A stretch of 64,000 nucleotides of DNA from NCBI GenBank assembly GCA_023435565.1, contig JAEYRN010000091.1, positions 1 through 64,000 of the forward strand. Reading direction: 5' to 3'. The stretch's first letter is position 1. Every line of letters begins with the position of its first letter. The translations under genes were made by a program, and so were the position numbers. Below the pieces are notes generated by a model. It worked only from the letters and a program-made list of their open reading frames with translations. It was not told the DNA's origin and did no database searches. Shown here one piece after another: positions 52,549-61,334 of the stretch. Origin of the DNA: Bacillota bacterium (GTDB lineage Bacteria; Bacillota; UBA4882; UBA8346).

Positions 52549-52562
52549 TTCTCCTCCCATAA

Positions 52563-55388
52563 TTAATCTTCTCCCAATTTTAAAGCCTGACTAATATTAA
52601 TTAAGGAAACGATCCTCCAAAGCACAATCAAAGCGCTAATCAGCATTAACCCGGAAAGGATATACAACCGGAAATAGTCTCCGAAAAAGGTGACAGTTTT
52701 GAATGGCAGCACTTTCTCCTCAATATTGTAAATTGTTTGCAGCATCGGCACAAAAATTCGACTGGTTAAGTTACCGATTGATATTCCAGCCAGAATTGCA
52801 GCCCCTGTGATTAATAACTGCTCGTATACCAGCATACCGGTAATTTTGGACACCGTAAGCCCGATAGCCCTAAAAATGCCGAATTGCAGCACCCTTTTTT
52901 TAATCGATAAGATCCAGAAGATAAGGAAACCAATAATACTGACCATAATTGCTACGATAAAGTTTAGCGTCAGAGTGCCGTTCATGCCTTGCAACATAGG
53001 ATCGTTTTTTCGTTTGATGATTTGTTCGGTGGCATCCTCCCTTAGACTTAAGTTAATTCGTTTTTTTACAAGATCCTGATAAACCTGGTTACTGGAAGCG
53101 CCGGTTTTTTTCTTTAACCAAACCAGATAAGGCTTAACTGGATAGTTATAAAAAATATAGTCAAGGTTAGCCACTATAAAATAAGGTGGGTTCGTGTTCG
53201 GCCAATAATCGATAAAAGCATAAATAACGGCATTGATTGGCGATTGGCTGCCCCAAGAAAAAGAAATCCAGTCGCCTTCTTTCAATCCGAGGTTCTTGAA
53301 GGCTTTAGATACTAAAACCGCCTTTGGAAATGAGTTCATTAAATTAAGATATTGATACCAGTGATGAGGAAGAAGGTCATTTCTAAACCAGGCTGTTTTA
53401 CCGAATTCAGACGGAATGATTCCTAATAAACAAACATTATCCAGATAATCAGCTCCAATATTTACCGAAGCATAAGGTTCTCGTATGACTTTAGTAGCCG
53501 AGGCCACACCTGACAGCTTGGTAAAAGGCCCAAAGTCCGGTTCCGAATAGATAGTTTCTTGAGGAAGATATATTTTTTCATTTGGTAACATTCTAGATTT
53601 AAACCAGTCGGGAGGTTGGTTACTATTCCAATCGCCTTTAACCACAATATCAGCGCCAATGTAATAACGGATCTTGTCTTCAATATTTTGATTGACCGTC
53701 CGAGCGGAATTGGCGCTAAAAATACCAATTGACAAGGTTAGGATAATAAATAGCATCACAAATTGTTCTTGCCCCGATGTTCGGCCCACCTGAATAAAAG
53801 TTGCGTAAAAAACCGGATTCCATCTTTTTTTCCCGAGCCAAAACACCAGGCGAATCAGATGCGGATAAATGCGTAGGAAAAGCAGTCCGCTCCCAAAGAT
53901 AAAGGTTGTGGAGATTATAAATAATAAGGGATCGAAAGTTAGGACCGTGCTCTCAAAACCACTTAATGAGAACACTTGCTGTTGCCGTTGATAATTGAAA
54001 AGCCCGTAGAACGAAAGGGCCAATAAAACCAGATCCAAAAAATATCTTTCCCAAGTGATTGTGTTGCGCCGCGCCTTTTTTTGTTTAAAAAGAACAATAC
54101 TGGTCCGCGAAGCCTTAATGGCCGGTATTAACATGGAAATTGATATGAAACCGATCACCATTAACGAGTAATAATAAATTAACGGTTTTAAAGAGAACGG
54201 TAATGCCGATCGTTGTACAAATTCCAGAAATCCGTTAGAAGATCCGAGAATATTACAGATTAAAAAACCCAACAGAGGTCCGAAGAGCAGAGCAATACCC
54301 CCTATAATCAAGCTCTCCGCCAGATAAATTGAAAATACAAGCCAACCGCTACCTCCCCGGCTTTTGATAATTGCAATTTCATTGCTTTCAGAATCAATTT
54401 TCAATTTGGATAGCATAAATGAATAAAAAGCCAATAGGATAAGGACCGGAATCTGGAATACCAGTAAAATTATTTTTAATTCTTTTTCTTTTGTATTGTA
54501 TTGGTCTAAAATATTACTAACCGGAAAAGAACAGATAATTATTTTATAAAAATCGTTTTTCGAGTCTGAGTATTCTTTAAACCATTTTTCATGAGCGGCC
54601 ATAGCTTTTAGAATCCTTGGCATATTAGCGATGCTGATTTGATGATAATCATATGCCAAAAACCATTTGACGGATTTGATTCCAATCTTCTCCTTAGTAA
54701 AGAACGTATCCATTAAGAGATTTGGATCCATCAACAAACTAAAATCATATTGATCGATATCTCTAAACCAGTAAGGGTCTCGATTCGTTTGATAAGTAAA
54801 GACTCCGACCACTTTCACCCGAAATTTTCTTGTTTCGTCATCCGGTTTAAATACATCCAAATCAGATAACTCGTAAGTGTTTCCCAGAATAAGATTTAAC
54901 GTCTTCATGGCATTTTCGGAGGCAATGACCTCATAGACTCCGTCAGTCGTAAGATTTGAGTAAATCTTGCCGTGGATAATTTTCAAATGGTTCGAGACCC
55001 CTGATAAAGCGACGAGATCAATCATATTGGTTGATTCAGTATCGTATTCATAAGTACCGGCATTAAGATACCTGCATTGAGTAATTAGAGGCAAATTAAT
55101 ACTTTTTGACATTTCGGCGTTAATTTTTTGGTCCAAAAGCTTTAATCCGTTTTGGTCTGAAGCGTTGCTTAGTGAGTAAGTATTATCATATTCAATTAAA
55201 TAACCACCCGGAAAAATATTGGAAGACTCTTGGAATTGTTCAAGTTCCTTAGTCAGCGTATGTTGCATTACGCCATTAGTAAAGATGGGAATGCTGCTGA
55301 ACATCGCCACGGTAATAATCGATCCTGTGATAACGCAAAACGTCATCCATTTATTATTGAGCATCTTTCTAATAACAATCAGAAACAT
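52563..55388 (-). CDS. FtsX/MacB-type ABC permease, double-length
   Basis: 941 residues. A first helix (about 14-34), a large extracytoplasmic domain (35-300), an FtsX block of three helices (about 305-425), a second long extracytoplasmic region after about residue 525, and a final FtsX block (about 810-935). This eight-to-ten-helix layout fits the LolCE/MacB superfamily, where the pump drives substrate from the membrane or periplasm rather than from the cytoplasm. RBS GAGGAG. Lies 200 bp after the adaptor gene. Confidence 0.85.
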   Translation of the reverse strand: MFLIVIRKMLNNKWMTFCVITGSIITVAMFSSIPIFTNGVMQHTLTKELEQFQESSNIFPGGYLIEYDNTYSLSNASDQNGLKLLDQKINAEMSKSINLPLITQCRYLNAGTYEYDTESTNMIDLVALSGVSNHLKIIHGKIYSNLTTDGVYEVIASENAMKTLNLILGNTYELSDLDVFKPDDETRKFRVKVVGVFTYQTNRDPYWFRDIDQYDFSLLMDPNLLMDTFFTKEKIGIKSVKWFLAYDYHQISIANMPRILKAMAAHEKWFKEYSDSKNDFYKIIICSFPVSNILDQYNTKEKELKIILLVFQIPVLILLAFYSFMLSKLKIDSESNEIAIIKSRGGSGWLVFSIYLAESLIIGGIALLFGPLLGFLICNILGSSNGFLEFVQRSALPFSLKPLIYYYSLMVIGFISISMLIPAIKASRTSIVLFKQKKARRNTITWERYFLDLVLLALSFYGLFNYQRQQQVFSLSGFESTVLTFDPLLFIISTTFIFGSGLLFLRIYPHLIRLVFWLGKKRWNPVFYATFIQVGRTSGQEQFVMLFIILTLSIGIFSANSARTVNQNIEDKIRYYIGADIVVKGDWNSNQPPDWFKSRMLPNEKIYLPQETIYSEPDFGPFTKLSGVASATKVIREPYASVNIGADYLDNVCLLGIIPSEFGKTAWFRNDLLPHHWYQYLNLMNSFPKAVLVSKAFKNLGLKEGDWISFSWGSQSPINAVIYAFIDYWPNTNPPYFIVANLDYIFYNYPVKPYLVWLKKKTGASSNQVYQDLVKKRINLSLREDATEQIIKRKNDPMLQGMNGTLTLNFIVAIMVSIIGFLIFWILSIKKRVLQFGIFRAIGLTVSKITGMLVYEQLLITGAAILAGISIGNLTSRIFVPMLQTIYNIEEKVLPFKTVTFFGDYFRLYILSGLMLISALIVLWRIVSLINISQALKLGED

Positions 55389-55483
55389 CGTTTACACTCC
55401 TCATTTAAAGAGGTGACAAACCCTCGATCTAAAAAATGCTATTGGCGCTTGTTGATCCAGATAGGATGAAGTAATATCATATT

Positions 55484-55489
55484 ATAGAT
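55484..55489 (-). promoter_or_regulatory. Possible internal promoter (-10)
   Basis: TATAAT on the minus strand about 95 bp before the permease start, with a poor -35. The 200-bp gap after the adaptor gene would fit a separate start site. An 11-mer GGATCAACAAG (minus strand, 55448-55458) just downstream is shared with the leader of the GH16-like gene (50808-50818). Confidence 0.35.
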
Positions 55490-55589
55490 TTACATTCCTA
55501 ATGCCGAATGCAAATAGACGCAAAAGAATTTACTTTATCCTATTACAGCTGTAATAAAAAACATATATGATATTGACGTGAACGACTAT

Positions 55590-56627
55590 TTAATCATTAA
55601 TAAGCTTGTCGCCTATATTTAGCCCTTTAATAATCTCTATCTCCGTTTGACTTTCAAGCCCCGTTTCAATATCGCGTTCTTTCTTAACACCATTCTCAAG
55701 CAGGTACACATAATTCCTATTCCCAAAATTATGAATTAAATTTTTAGGAATGACGATTACATTTTCTTTTCTAACTTTGATAGCGGTTATTTCTGCCGAA
55801 TCCCCGATTTTAACAGTCTTGGGTATTGCATTTAGCTTGATACGAATCGATGGAACGGCTTTTTGCTCGGTATTTTGAGGCATATTGGCCGGAGTCATTA
55901 CCACCCTGCCGTAGTAAGTTTTATTATCCAATTCAACAAGAACTTTCATTCCCAACTTAAATTCGTTTATCTTGTCCCCGGTATGTTCCAGCTGGATGTT
56001 GCTAACGTCAGCCACTGTAACTATGGTTTTGTAAGCCTCGATATAATCTCCTTGTTTGGCTATGGTTGTAAAATTAACGGTCCCGTCGGCCGTAGCAATG
56101 ATTTTTGATTCGGTTAGTTCCCTTTGTAAATCATCAAGTTTTAGCTGTTCCATAGCCACATCCAGTTCAGCCCGCTTGATCTGATATTTACTTTGATCGG
56201 CGGCAACCGTGAGCTCGTAATCCATTTGGGTTTTTTGTAAAAGAATTTCTTGCTGTTTAGTTTGGCTTTCCAGATTATCCGTTATTTTTTCAGCCAACAA
56301 GTCCCCTTTTTTAACTATATCCCCGGTTGTTACATATACTTGTTTTAAATTGCCTCCCCGGTTTTTAAAATAAAAACTTTTTTGATTGACTGAAATAAAG
56401 TATCCGGTACATTCGGTTTTGATTTCAAATAAGCCTTTTTCGATGTCAATTGTGTCATAAGTTACTGCCGGCGGCTCTTTTAAAGGAGGTGCCAGTATTT
56501 GCTCTTCTTTCGGGAATAATTTGCAACCGGCCATCCAAAAGACTAGCAGTAAAATCATGGTTACCAAAACATAGTTGCGCCGGTATTCATTTATTTGTTT
56601 AAAGAACTGAAGGTTACATTTTGTCAT
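55590..56627 (-). CDS. HlyD/MacA-type periplasmic adaptor lipoprotein
   Basis: 345 residues. A membrane segment followed by a lipobox-like WMAGC suggests lipidation. Then come a barrel-sandwich half (NRGGNLKQVYVTTGDIVKKG), a coiled-coil hairpin (about 120-180), the second lipoyl half (ATADGTVNFTTIAKQGDYIE) and beta-barrel/MPD domains. Bridges inner-membrane permease and TolC channel in tripartite exporters. Starts 1 bp after the TolC gene stop, one operon. Confidence 0.87.
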   Translation of the reverse strand: MTKCNLQFFKQINEYRRNYVLVTMILLLVFWMAGCKLFPKEEQILAPPLKEPPAVTYDTIDIEKGLFEIKTECTGYFISVNQKSFYFKNRGGNLKQVYVTTGDIVKKGDLLAEKITDNLESQTKQQEILLQKTQMDYELTVAADQSKYQIKRAELDVAMEQLKLDDLQRELTESKIIATADGTVNFTTIAKQGDYIEAYKTIVTVADVSNIQLEHTGDKINEFKLGMKVLVELDNKTYYGRVVMTPANMPQNTEQKAVPSIRIKLNAIPKTVKIGDSAEITAIKVRKENVIVIPKNLIHNFGNRNYVYLLENGVKKERDIETGLESQTEIEIIKGLNIGDKLIND

Positions 56628-58019
56628 TTAATCATCTCCTCTTAGGGACAAATTATTAAGATATTGTTCATCTTTTAACACCGGTTCTCCGTCAACCGAT
56701 TGATAAAAGAATTCCCGCGAACATTGCAAGTTTAGCCAAGCACCCCAATAGCCCTCCTCCGCTTTGTTAAGCAATAGGTAAGCCTGATCCAGCTCCGACC
56801 CTGAAGCCATGCCCTGATCATACTTCTGCCCGGCTATTTTCAATCGCTCCCTGGCGATATCTAATATCTGTCGGATCGGTTTAAGATTGAGTTCGCTCAT
56901 TTCCCAGTTACGAAATGCTTCCTTTATTTGAGTCCGTTTATTGCTGATCACAATCTCCCTGTTTAATCGAGCCGCTTCCAGTTTCTTTTTTGAGGCCCGG
57001 TAATCACGGTAATAAGAATCATCTAGTGACCCTTTGAAACCAATTCCGTAATAAGTAGCCTCTACTCCATTGGTTCTGGTTTCTCCGGTACAGATATAAA
57101 CATTTTTAAATAGGCAAAATGAGTCCATTCGTTTCTGAACTTTCTCAACTTGGATCTTAATTTCAGCTACTTTTAGATCAAGACTATTTATCAGATATTG
57201 TTCGATTGTTGCCTGCAGATCCACTTGATTAGGGGTTGCTCCTTCCAAGGTAGCTAGTTCTAAGGATATGTCCTTAAGATCGTCTATTCCTAGTAATACG
57301 CTCAGTTTTAATAATCCAGCTTGATAATTCAAATTGGCAATGTTTAATTTAACCTCGGCAGCCCTCAGTTGTTGTTCCGCATCCATTAAATCCAAACGCG
57401 ATATCTTCCCTGAATCATATAAATTAGTGCTCCGTTTATACTTATTTCTAAATAGTTCCAAATCATGAACCGCCAGCTTGTAGAGTTCCTCCTTTTGAAC
57501 CGCTTCGGCGTAAGCGTTGCGCACATCCATAATCAATTTGTTCCGGGTATTTTGATAGTTAAGATCTTGACTGATATAGTTCAATTCCATCGTTTTAACA
57601 TGTTTGTCATGACCAAGATTGAAAGGCGTGTAACTTAAGTGATAGGAATAATTGTCCTGATCGACCGGCTTATATTCGAGATACCATTTGGAATAGATAT
57701 GGTCGGTAGTGGTATCGTATATTCCGCCCGAATTTGTTCCCAAGGTTTTGGCTAGTGTCTGTCGGCCCCCAGGATCACTCTCAATAACCGAATATACTCC
57801 CCCGATACTTAGGACTCGTTTGGCTGATTCGTAATCTTTTTTGGCGATCTCCAGATTTAACTTGGCCGCCTGTAATGTCAAGTCGGCTTTCAAGGCCTGT
57901 TCAACCGCTTGATCATATTTCAGAATATTATTGCCGGTTAACTCTCCGGCGCAAACCGAAACCTTAGTTATAGCCAGTAAAAACGCTATCAATAGAATGG
58001 CTATTATTTGATATTTCAA
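56628..58019 (-). CDS. TolC-family outer-membrane channel
   Basis: 463 residues. Signal peptide (IIAILLIAFLLAITKVSVCA), then two repeats of long helices (NILKYDQAVEQALKADLTLQ; NRLIMDVRNAYAEAVQKEE; IKEAFRNWEMSELNLKPIRQ), as in TolC/CusC outer-membrane factors. Together with PldA this is direct evidence for a diderm envelope. The TTG at 58019 follows GGAGGG by 7 nt. First gene of the exporter operon, preceded by the shared motif. Confidence 0.88.
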   Translation of the reverse strand: MKYQIIAILLIAFLLAITKVSVCAGELTGNNILKYDQAVEQALKADLTLQAAKLNLEIAKKDYESAKRVLSIGGVYSVIESDPGGRQTLAKTLGTNSGGIYDTTTDHIYSKWYLEYKPVDQDNYSYHLSYTPFNLGHDKHVKTMELNYISQDLNYQNTRNKLIMDVRNAYAEAVQKEELYKLAVHDLELFRNKYKRSTNLYDSGKISRLDLMDAEQQLRAAEVKLNIANLNYQAGLLKLSVLLGIDDLKDISLELATLEGATPNQVDLQATIEQYLINSLDLKVAEIKIQVEKVQKRMDSFCLFKNVYICTGETRTNGVEATYYGIGFKGSLDDSYYRDYRASKKKLEAARLNREIVISNKRTQIKEAFRNWEMSELNLKPIRQILDIARERLKIAGQKYDQGMASGSELDQAYLLLNKAEEGYWGAWLNLQCSREFFYQSVDGEPVLKDEQYLNNLSLRGDD

Positions 58020-58160
58020 TATAAATCCCTCCAAAAATACCTCAGTAGTCGTCCACAAAAACTTAATGCAAAAAATGCTTTATGCTGATTTTTGAAACTT
58101 AATTAAAAGTATCCGCTTTTATTCTGACTTACAATCGTTATTTGGAATGAATTTTTAATA

Positions 58161-58245
58161 CTAATACTTTCGGATGACATTAATTCAATTGAATCAATCT
58201 ATCCTTTTTTAGGATGATGTATACCGTCTAATACTTTCGGATGAT
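58161..58245. promoter_or_regulatory. Cis-element cluster upstream of the TolC operon
   Basis: CTAATACTTTCGGATGA occurs at 58161-58177 and again at 58228-58245, with ATCCTTTTTTAGGATGAT at 58201-58218 between them. Read on the minus strand, each is an ATCATCC(G/T)AAA-type unit in direct orientation. The same pair occurs before the hydrolase gene at 60671-60713. Likely sites for one regulator. Confidence 0.65.
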
Positions 58246-58266
58246 ACTATTAGAAAGCATAATAAA

Positions 58267-58302
58267 ATCAAGAGACCGGGGATATGCTCCGGCCTCTTGA
58301 TT
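58267..58302 (-). terminator. Terminator of the second GH16-like gene
   Basis: AATCAAGAG...CTCTTGATT with an inner CCGG pairing, followed by TTTTATTA on the minus strand. Confidence 0.88.
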
Positions 58303-58373
58303 GGTGATCAATTATTTTACTTAATTTTTAAATACTATAGGATTGGAACTTTCATAATCCTAAAAACTTAAAT

Positions 58374-59219
58374 TCACCTTCTTTGATAAACCCGTACCCA
58401 GTCAACATCTAGATGTTGCAGTAAAGGAACGCCTTTTCCGATATATGGGTCATCGCCGCTTACTCCCCCAACGGAAATTCCCAAACTTAACGACAATGGA
58501 ATCTTTTCCGGAACATTTCCTTTAACTTGATAAACTTTGATATCATCTATAAACCACCGAATATTTCCGGGCTCCCATTCAACGGCAAAAGTGTGAAAAT
58601 CCGCTGAATAATCCGGTCCATATCCTCTGCCTGAAGTGGCTTTCTCCAAATTTCTTCTTGGCTGATTGGTCTCCAAAAAATTACCCATTGATACTCGTGA
58701 CGGATCATGCCCGTAATTTCTTAAAATAAAAATTTCTTGAAAAATCTCTTCATCAGCCGGATATAGACTGGCATAAGTTAATAACCCTTGCCCGGCAGGT
58801 AGTTTGGCCCTAATCTCAAACCGCCCGTAAGTCCAAATGCCCTTAGTTGTGACCTGCCCTGTATTATAATAGGTTGTATAGTTAAATCTCTCGTAACTAT
58901 CCTCAGTCTTGTCGCGTTCTTCCTTCCAGCTCATTTCTTTATTGGAAAGGACCAAGCAACCGTCTTTTACTGTAACATTATTGGAAAAAATCGGTTGAAT
59001 GTTATTTTGGTAACTACAGAAGCCAACACTACGGTATACCGGAGTCCATCTTGATTGTTCCAACTCCGGACTATCAAATTCGTCATTCCAAACTAATTTC
59101 CAACTCCCCTCAGATGGGTAAAAAAATTGATACCGGTTTATCAGATGAACAAGTACAGTTATACTAAGACACGAGAAAAGAAGGAAAATTATAACCAATA
59201 TTAGATTAAATGTTTTCAT
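58374..59219 (-). CDS. Second membrane-anchored GH16-fold protein, catalytic motif lost
   Basis: 281 residues, paralogue of 49923-50777 with the same plan: anchor helix (FNLILVIIFLLFSCLSITVL), WNDEFDSPELEQSRWTPVY, GRFEIRAKLPAGQGLLTY, DFHTFAVEWEPGNIRWFID and closing VDWVRVYQRR. The ExDxxE motif reads EIFILR: Asp is Phe and the acid/base Glu is Arg. The two copies differ in how the motif was lost, which suggests a selected non-catalytic role. Own transcription unit. AAAGGA precedes the ATG. Confidence 0.82.
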   Translation of the reverse strand: MKTFNLILVIIFLLFSCLSITVLVHLINRYQFFYPSEGSWKLVWNDEFDSPELEQSRWTPVYRSVGFCSYQNNIQPIFSNNVTVKDGCLVLSNKEMSWKEERDKTEDSYERFNYTTYYNTGQVTTKGIWTYGRFEIRAKLPAGQGLLTYASLYPADEEIFQEIFILRNYGHDPSRVSMGNFLETNQPRRNLEKATSGRGYGPDYSADFHTFAVEWEPGNIRWFIDDIKVYQVKGNVPEKIPLSLSLGISVGGVSGDDPYIGKGVPLLQHLDVDWVRVYQRR

Positions 59220-59337
59220 TGATTTTTCCTTTTTTTAACTTATTATTCTATATTTTAATATTTCCCCAATTTTCCTGCTAGTAAATTGTCGATATTTTCT
59301 CATTATTTATGTAAAAAAACTCAACCCTTATTTTTAT

Positions 59338-59375
59338 TAAAAAACTTGACCCAAAATTTTTGGCCAAGTCTTTGT
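59338..59375 (-). terminator. Terminator of the amide hydrolase gene
   Basis: Minus-strand ACTTGGCC and GGGTCAAGT stem followed by six T, 75-110 bp after the hydrolase stop codon. Confidence 0.8.
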
Positions 59376-59445
59376 TCGAACAAAATAATTAATCGTTAGT
59401 ATTTCAACCGAATCCATAATAATCGGGTGACAGTCTTGAAATGCT

Positions 59446-60588
59446 TTAATCACTCTCTACGAATGGAAATCCTTCAAAATACTCAAGTAGGTCCTCTATC
59501 TCATCATGTGGCACACCCGGCCCAAACACACTAAAAGAACTAATTAGATGATCAAGGCTGGCCTGGTGTGAGTAAGGCAACAAACAATTGCTGATATCAC
59601 CTGCCAACGGAGCATGGATGTCTAACATCTGAACTGGTGTCTTACTTGAAAAATCTAGCTTTTCAAAAATAATCCGGCGCATCTGCTGGTTCCTCTGGCT
59701 AATAAAATATACTTGCATATCATGGTTATCGAAAGCTATCGACCAAATCGTATATGGTCTCGAAACTAAAGATAGAATATAGAATGCATAATAGATTGTC
59801 GCGTTATTGTTGGCAAATTTATACTTTATTCCGATCTCATCTGCGGCAAGAGCAAACCGGGGCAAGGAGTCTCCGTACAGCTTATTTTCCCTCCAGGCTT
59901 GCACCGATTCTTCATAGATACTATTCGTTAATACATTAACTGGAAGGTTTTGACCGGTATGATATACCATTTTCCCATCTAAAAATTCGATAACTGCGCA
60001 GTGTCCCTTTTTATCACATACAAGGTAGTGACATTTTTCTGTGTCCGTTATTCTAACTATCGTATCACTCTCAAGTACTTCCTCCACTGTGGCGTAATTA
60101 TCCAATTGATATTGAACCCAAAATCCGGAATTCAAAGAAGGTCTCTCGTCGGGAGTCGGCATTTTCGTCTCGGAGAGAGTCATGGTACTGATAATCAATC
60201 CTGCTTCATTCATACCTTCCGATGCCATTTGATATCCTACTAAATTAAATGTTAAGCTACCAAATTTTGATGTCCACTCAGCGTGTTTACCTGTCGTACC
60301 TGTTTCCCAAGTTTTCTTGACCATGTTTCTCTTATTCACGAATAGTTGCCCGGAAGTAAATAAGAAATAATCACAGTTCGTTCCAAATACACAAGAGATA
60401 GGATTACTCAGACAAAAAGAGGAACACCCTCCAATCGGATTTCTTATATTCACATTCGACTGAAACAGAGGGCGCATAATTTCGTTAAAATCTTGATAAC
60501 CTTCTGCTATAACAGTACCATAGGTGATAATTGGAATTATAACTGAAATAAAAAGAAGGGTATTTAAACAAATTTTTCTTTTTTTCAT
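59446..60588 (-). CDS. Secreted choloylglycine-hydrolase-like (Ntn) amide hydrolase
   Basis: 380 residues. Signal peptide (CLNTLLFISVIIPIITYGTV), then a segment up to GGCSSFCLSNP, where Cys would be the N-terminal nucleophile after processing. FGTNCDYFL and FVNKRNMVK follow the pattern of linear amide C-N hydrolases (bile-salt hydrolase, penicillin V acylase), and NEAGLIISTMTL is the usual inner strand. Substrates of relatives are N-acyl amides. Which of the nearby Cys residues is the nucleophile is uncertain. The ATG at 60588 follows AGAGGTG. Confidence 0.75.
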   Translation of the reverse strand: MKKRKICLNTLLFISVIIPIITYGTVIAEGYQDFNEIMRPLFQSNVNIRNPIGGCSSFCLSNPISCVFGTNCDYFLFTSGQLFVNKRNMVKKTWETGTTGKHAEWTSKFGSLTFNLVGYQMASEGMNEAGLIISTMTLSETKMPTPDERPSLNSGFWVQYQLDNYATVEEVLESDTIVRITDTEKCHYLVCDKKGHCAVIEFLDGKMVYHTGQNLPVNVLTNSIYEESVQAWRENKLYGDSLPRFALAADEIGIKYKFANNNATIYYAFYILSLVSRPYTIWSIAFDNHDMQVYFISQRNQQMRRIIFEKLDFSSKTPVQMLDIHAPLAGDISNCLLPYSHQASLDHLISSFSVFGPGVPHDEIEDLLEYFEGFPFVESD

Positions 60589-60670
60589 CAATTTCACCTC
60601 TTAAAGTTATGATTGAATTCTATCAAAGGAAGTTTAATTTTAAAAATACCTGTTCCCGAATATTTCTGCA

Positions 60671-60713
60671 ATCCTTTTTTAGGATGATTTTTGCGCTAAT
60701 ACTTTCGGATGAT
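60671..60713. promoter_or_regulatory. Shared cis element upstream of the amide hydrolase
   Basis: ATCCTTTTTTAGGATGAT (60671-60688) and CTAATACTTTCGGATGAT (60696-60713), the same two 18-mers in the same order as at 58201-58245; the gap is 7 bp here and 9 bp there. Ends 83 bp before the hydrolase start codon. Confidence 0.7.
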
Positions 60714-60726
60714 GTTTATAAAAGTA

Positions 60727-60757
60727 TAAAAAAAATAGGAGAGATCCTCCTATTTTT
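60727..60757. terminator. Terminator of the oxidoreductase operon
   Basis: AAAATAGGAG...CTCCTATTTT with long A/T tracts on both sides, 40 bp after the gamma-subunit stop. Confidence 0.88.
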
Positions 60758-60794
60758 AAAATTCATAGTAAATGATTAATTGACATTAAAATGC

Positions 60795-61334
60795 TTACGA
60801 CACCAATTCCATTCCCTTTTCCAGCGCAGTCCGGTTGACTCCAACCAGATCCTTCTTCTTACCGGTAAGCACCTTTTCAGTCAGCACTTTCATCACTGTA
60901 TCAAGGCTAACCACACCGGTTGCTTTCAAAACGGCGCCCATTACCACCATGTTGGCGACTTTGATATTGCCAAGTTCTATGGCAATATCATTGGCGGGTA
61001 TTGCAAAGGCTTTAATATCGGTCCTTTTCGGCTTAACATCAATCAAAGAAGAATTATAAAACAATATTCCGCCGGGTTTAACCATTGCTTCAAACTTATC
61101 CATGGAAGGGCGGTTCATGGCTATTAAAATACCAAGCTCGGAGATTACCGGCGAACCGACCGGCTCGTCGGAGACGATTACCGAACAATTTGCAGTTCCG
61201 CCGCGCATCTCAGGACCGTAGGAAGGAAAGTATGTGACATTTTTACCCTCATACATTCCGGAATAGGCAAGTAATTGCCCCATCAACATTACACCTTGAC
61301 CGCCGAAACCGGCAAAAATCGACTCAAGGATCAT
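60795..61334 (-). CDS. 2-oxoacid:ferredoxin oxidoreductase, gamma subunit
   Basis: 179 residues. GFGGQGVMLMGQLLA and YGPEMRGGTANC are diagnostic of the gamma domain. The ATG at 61334 overlaps the beta-subunit stop (ATGA). GGGAGGGGG precedes it. Part of a four-subunit enzyme for CoA-dependent oxidation or reductive synthesis of 2-oxoacids. Confidence 0.93.
   Translation of the reverse strand: MILESIFAGFGGQGVMLMGQLLAYSGMYEGKNVTYFPSYGPEMRGGTANCSVIVSDEPVGSPVISELGILIAMNRPSMDKFEAMVKPGGILFYNSSLIDVKPKRTDIKAFAIPANDIAIELGNIKVANMVVMGAVLKATGVVSLDTVMKVLTEKVLTGKKKDLVGVNRTALEKGMELVS

Noticed and set aside
53462..53728. Frameshift in the 941-residue permease
   Set aside because: A short alternative frame overlaps it, but the main frame is open throughout with the expected helix and FtsX layout.
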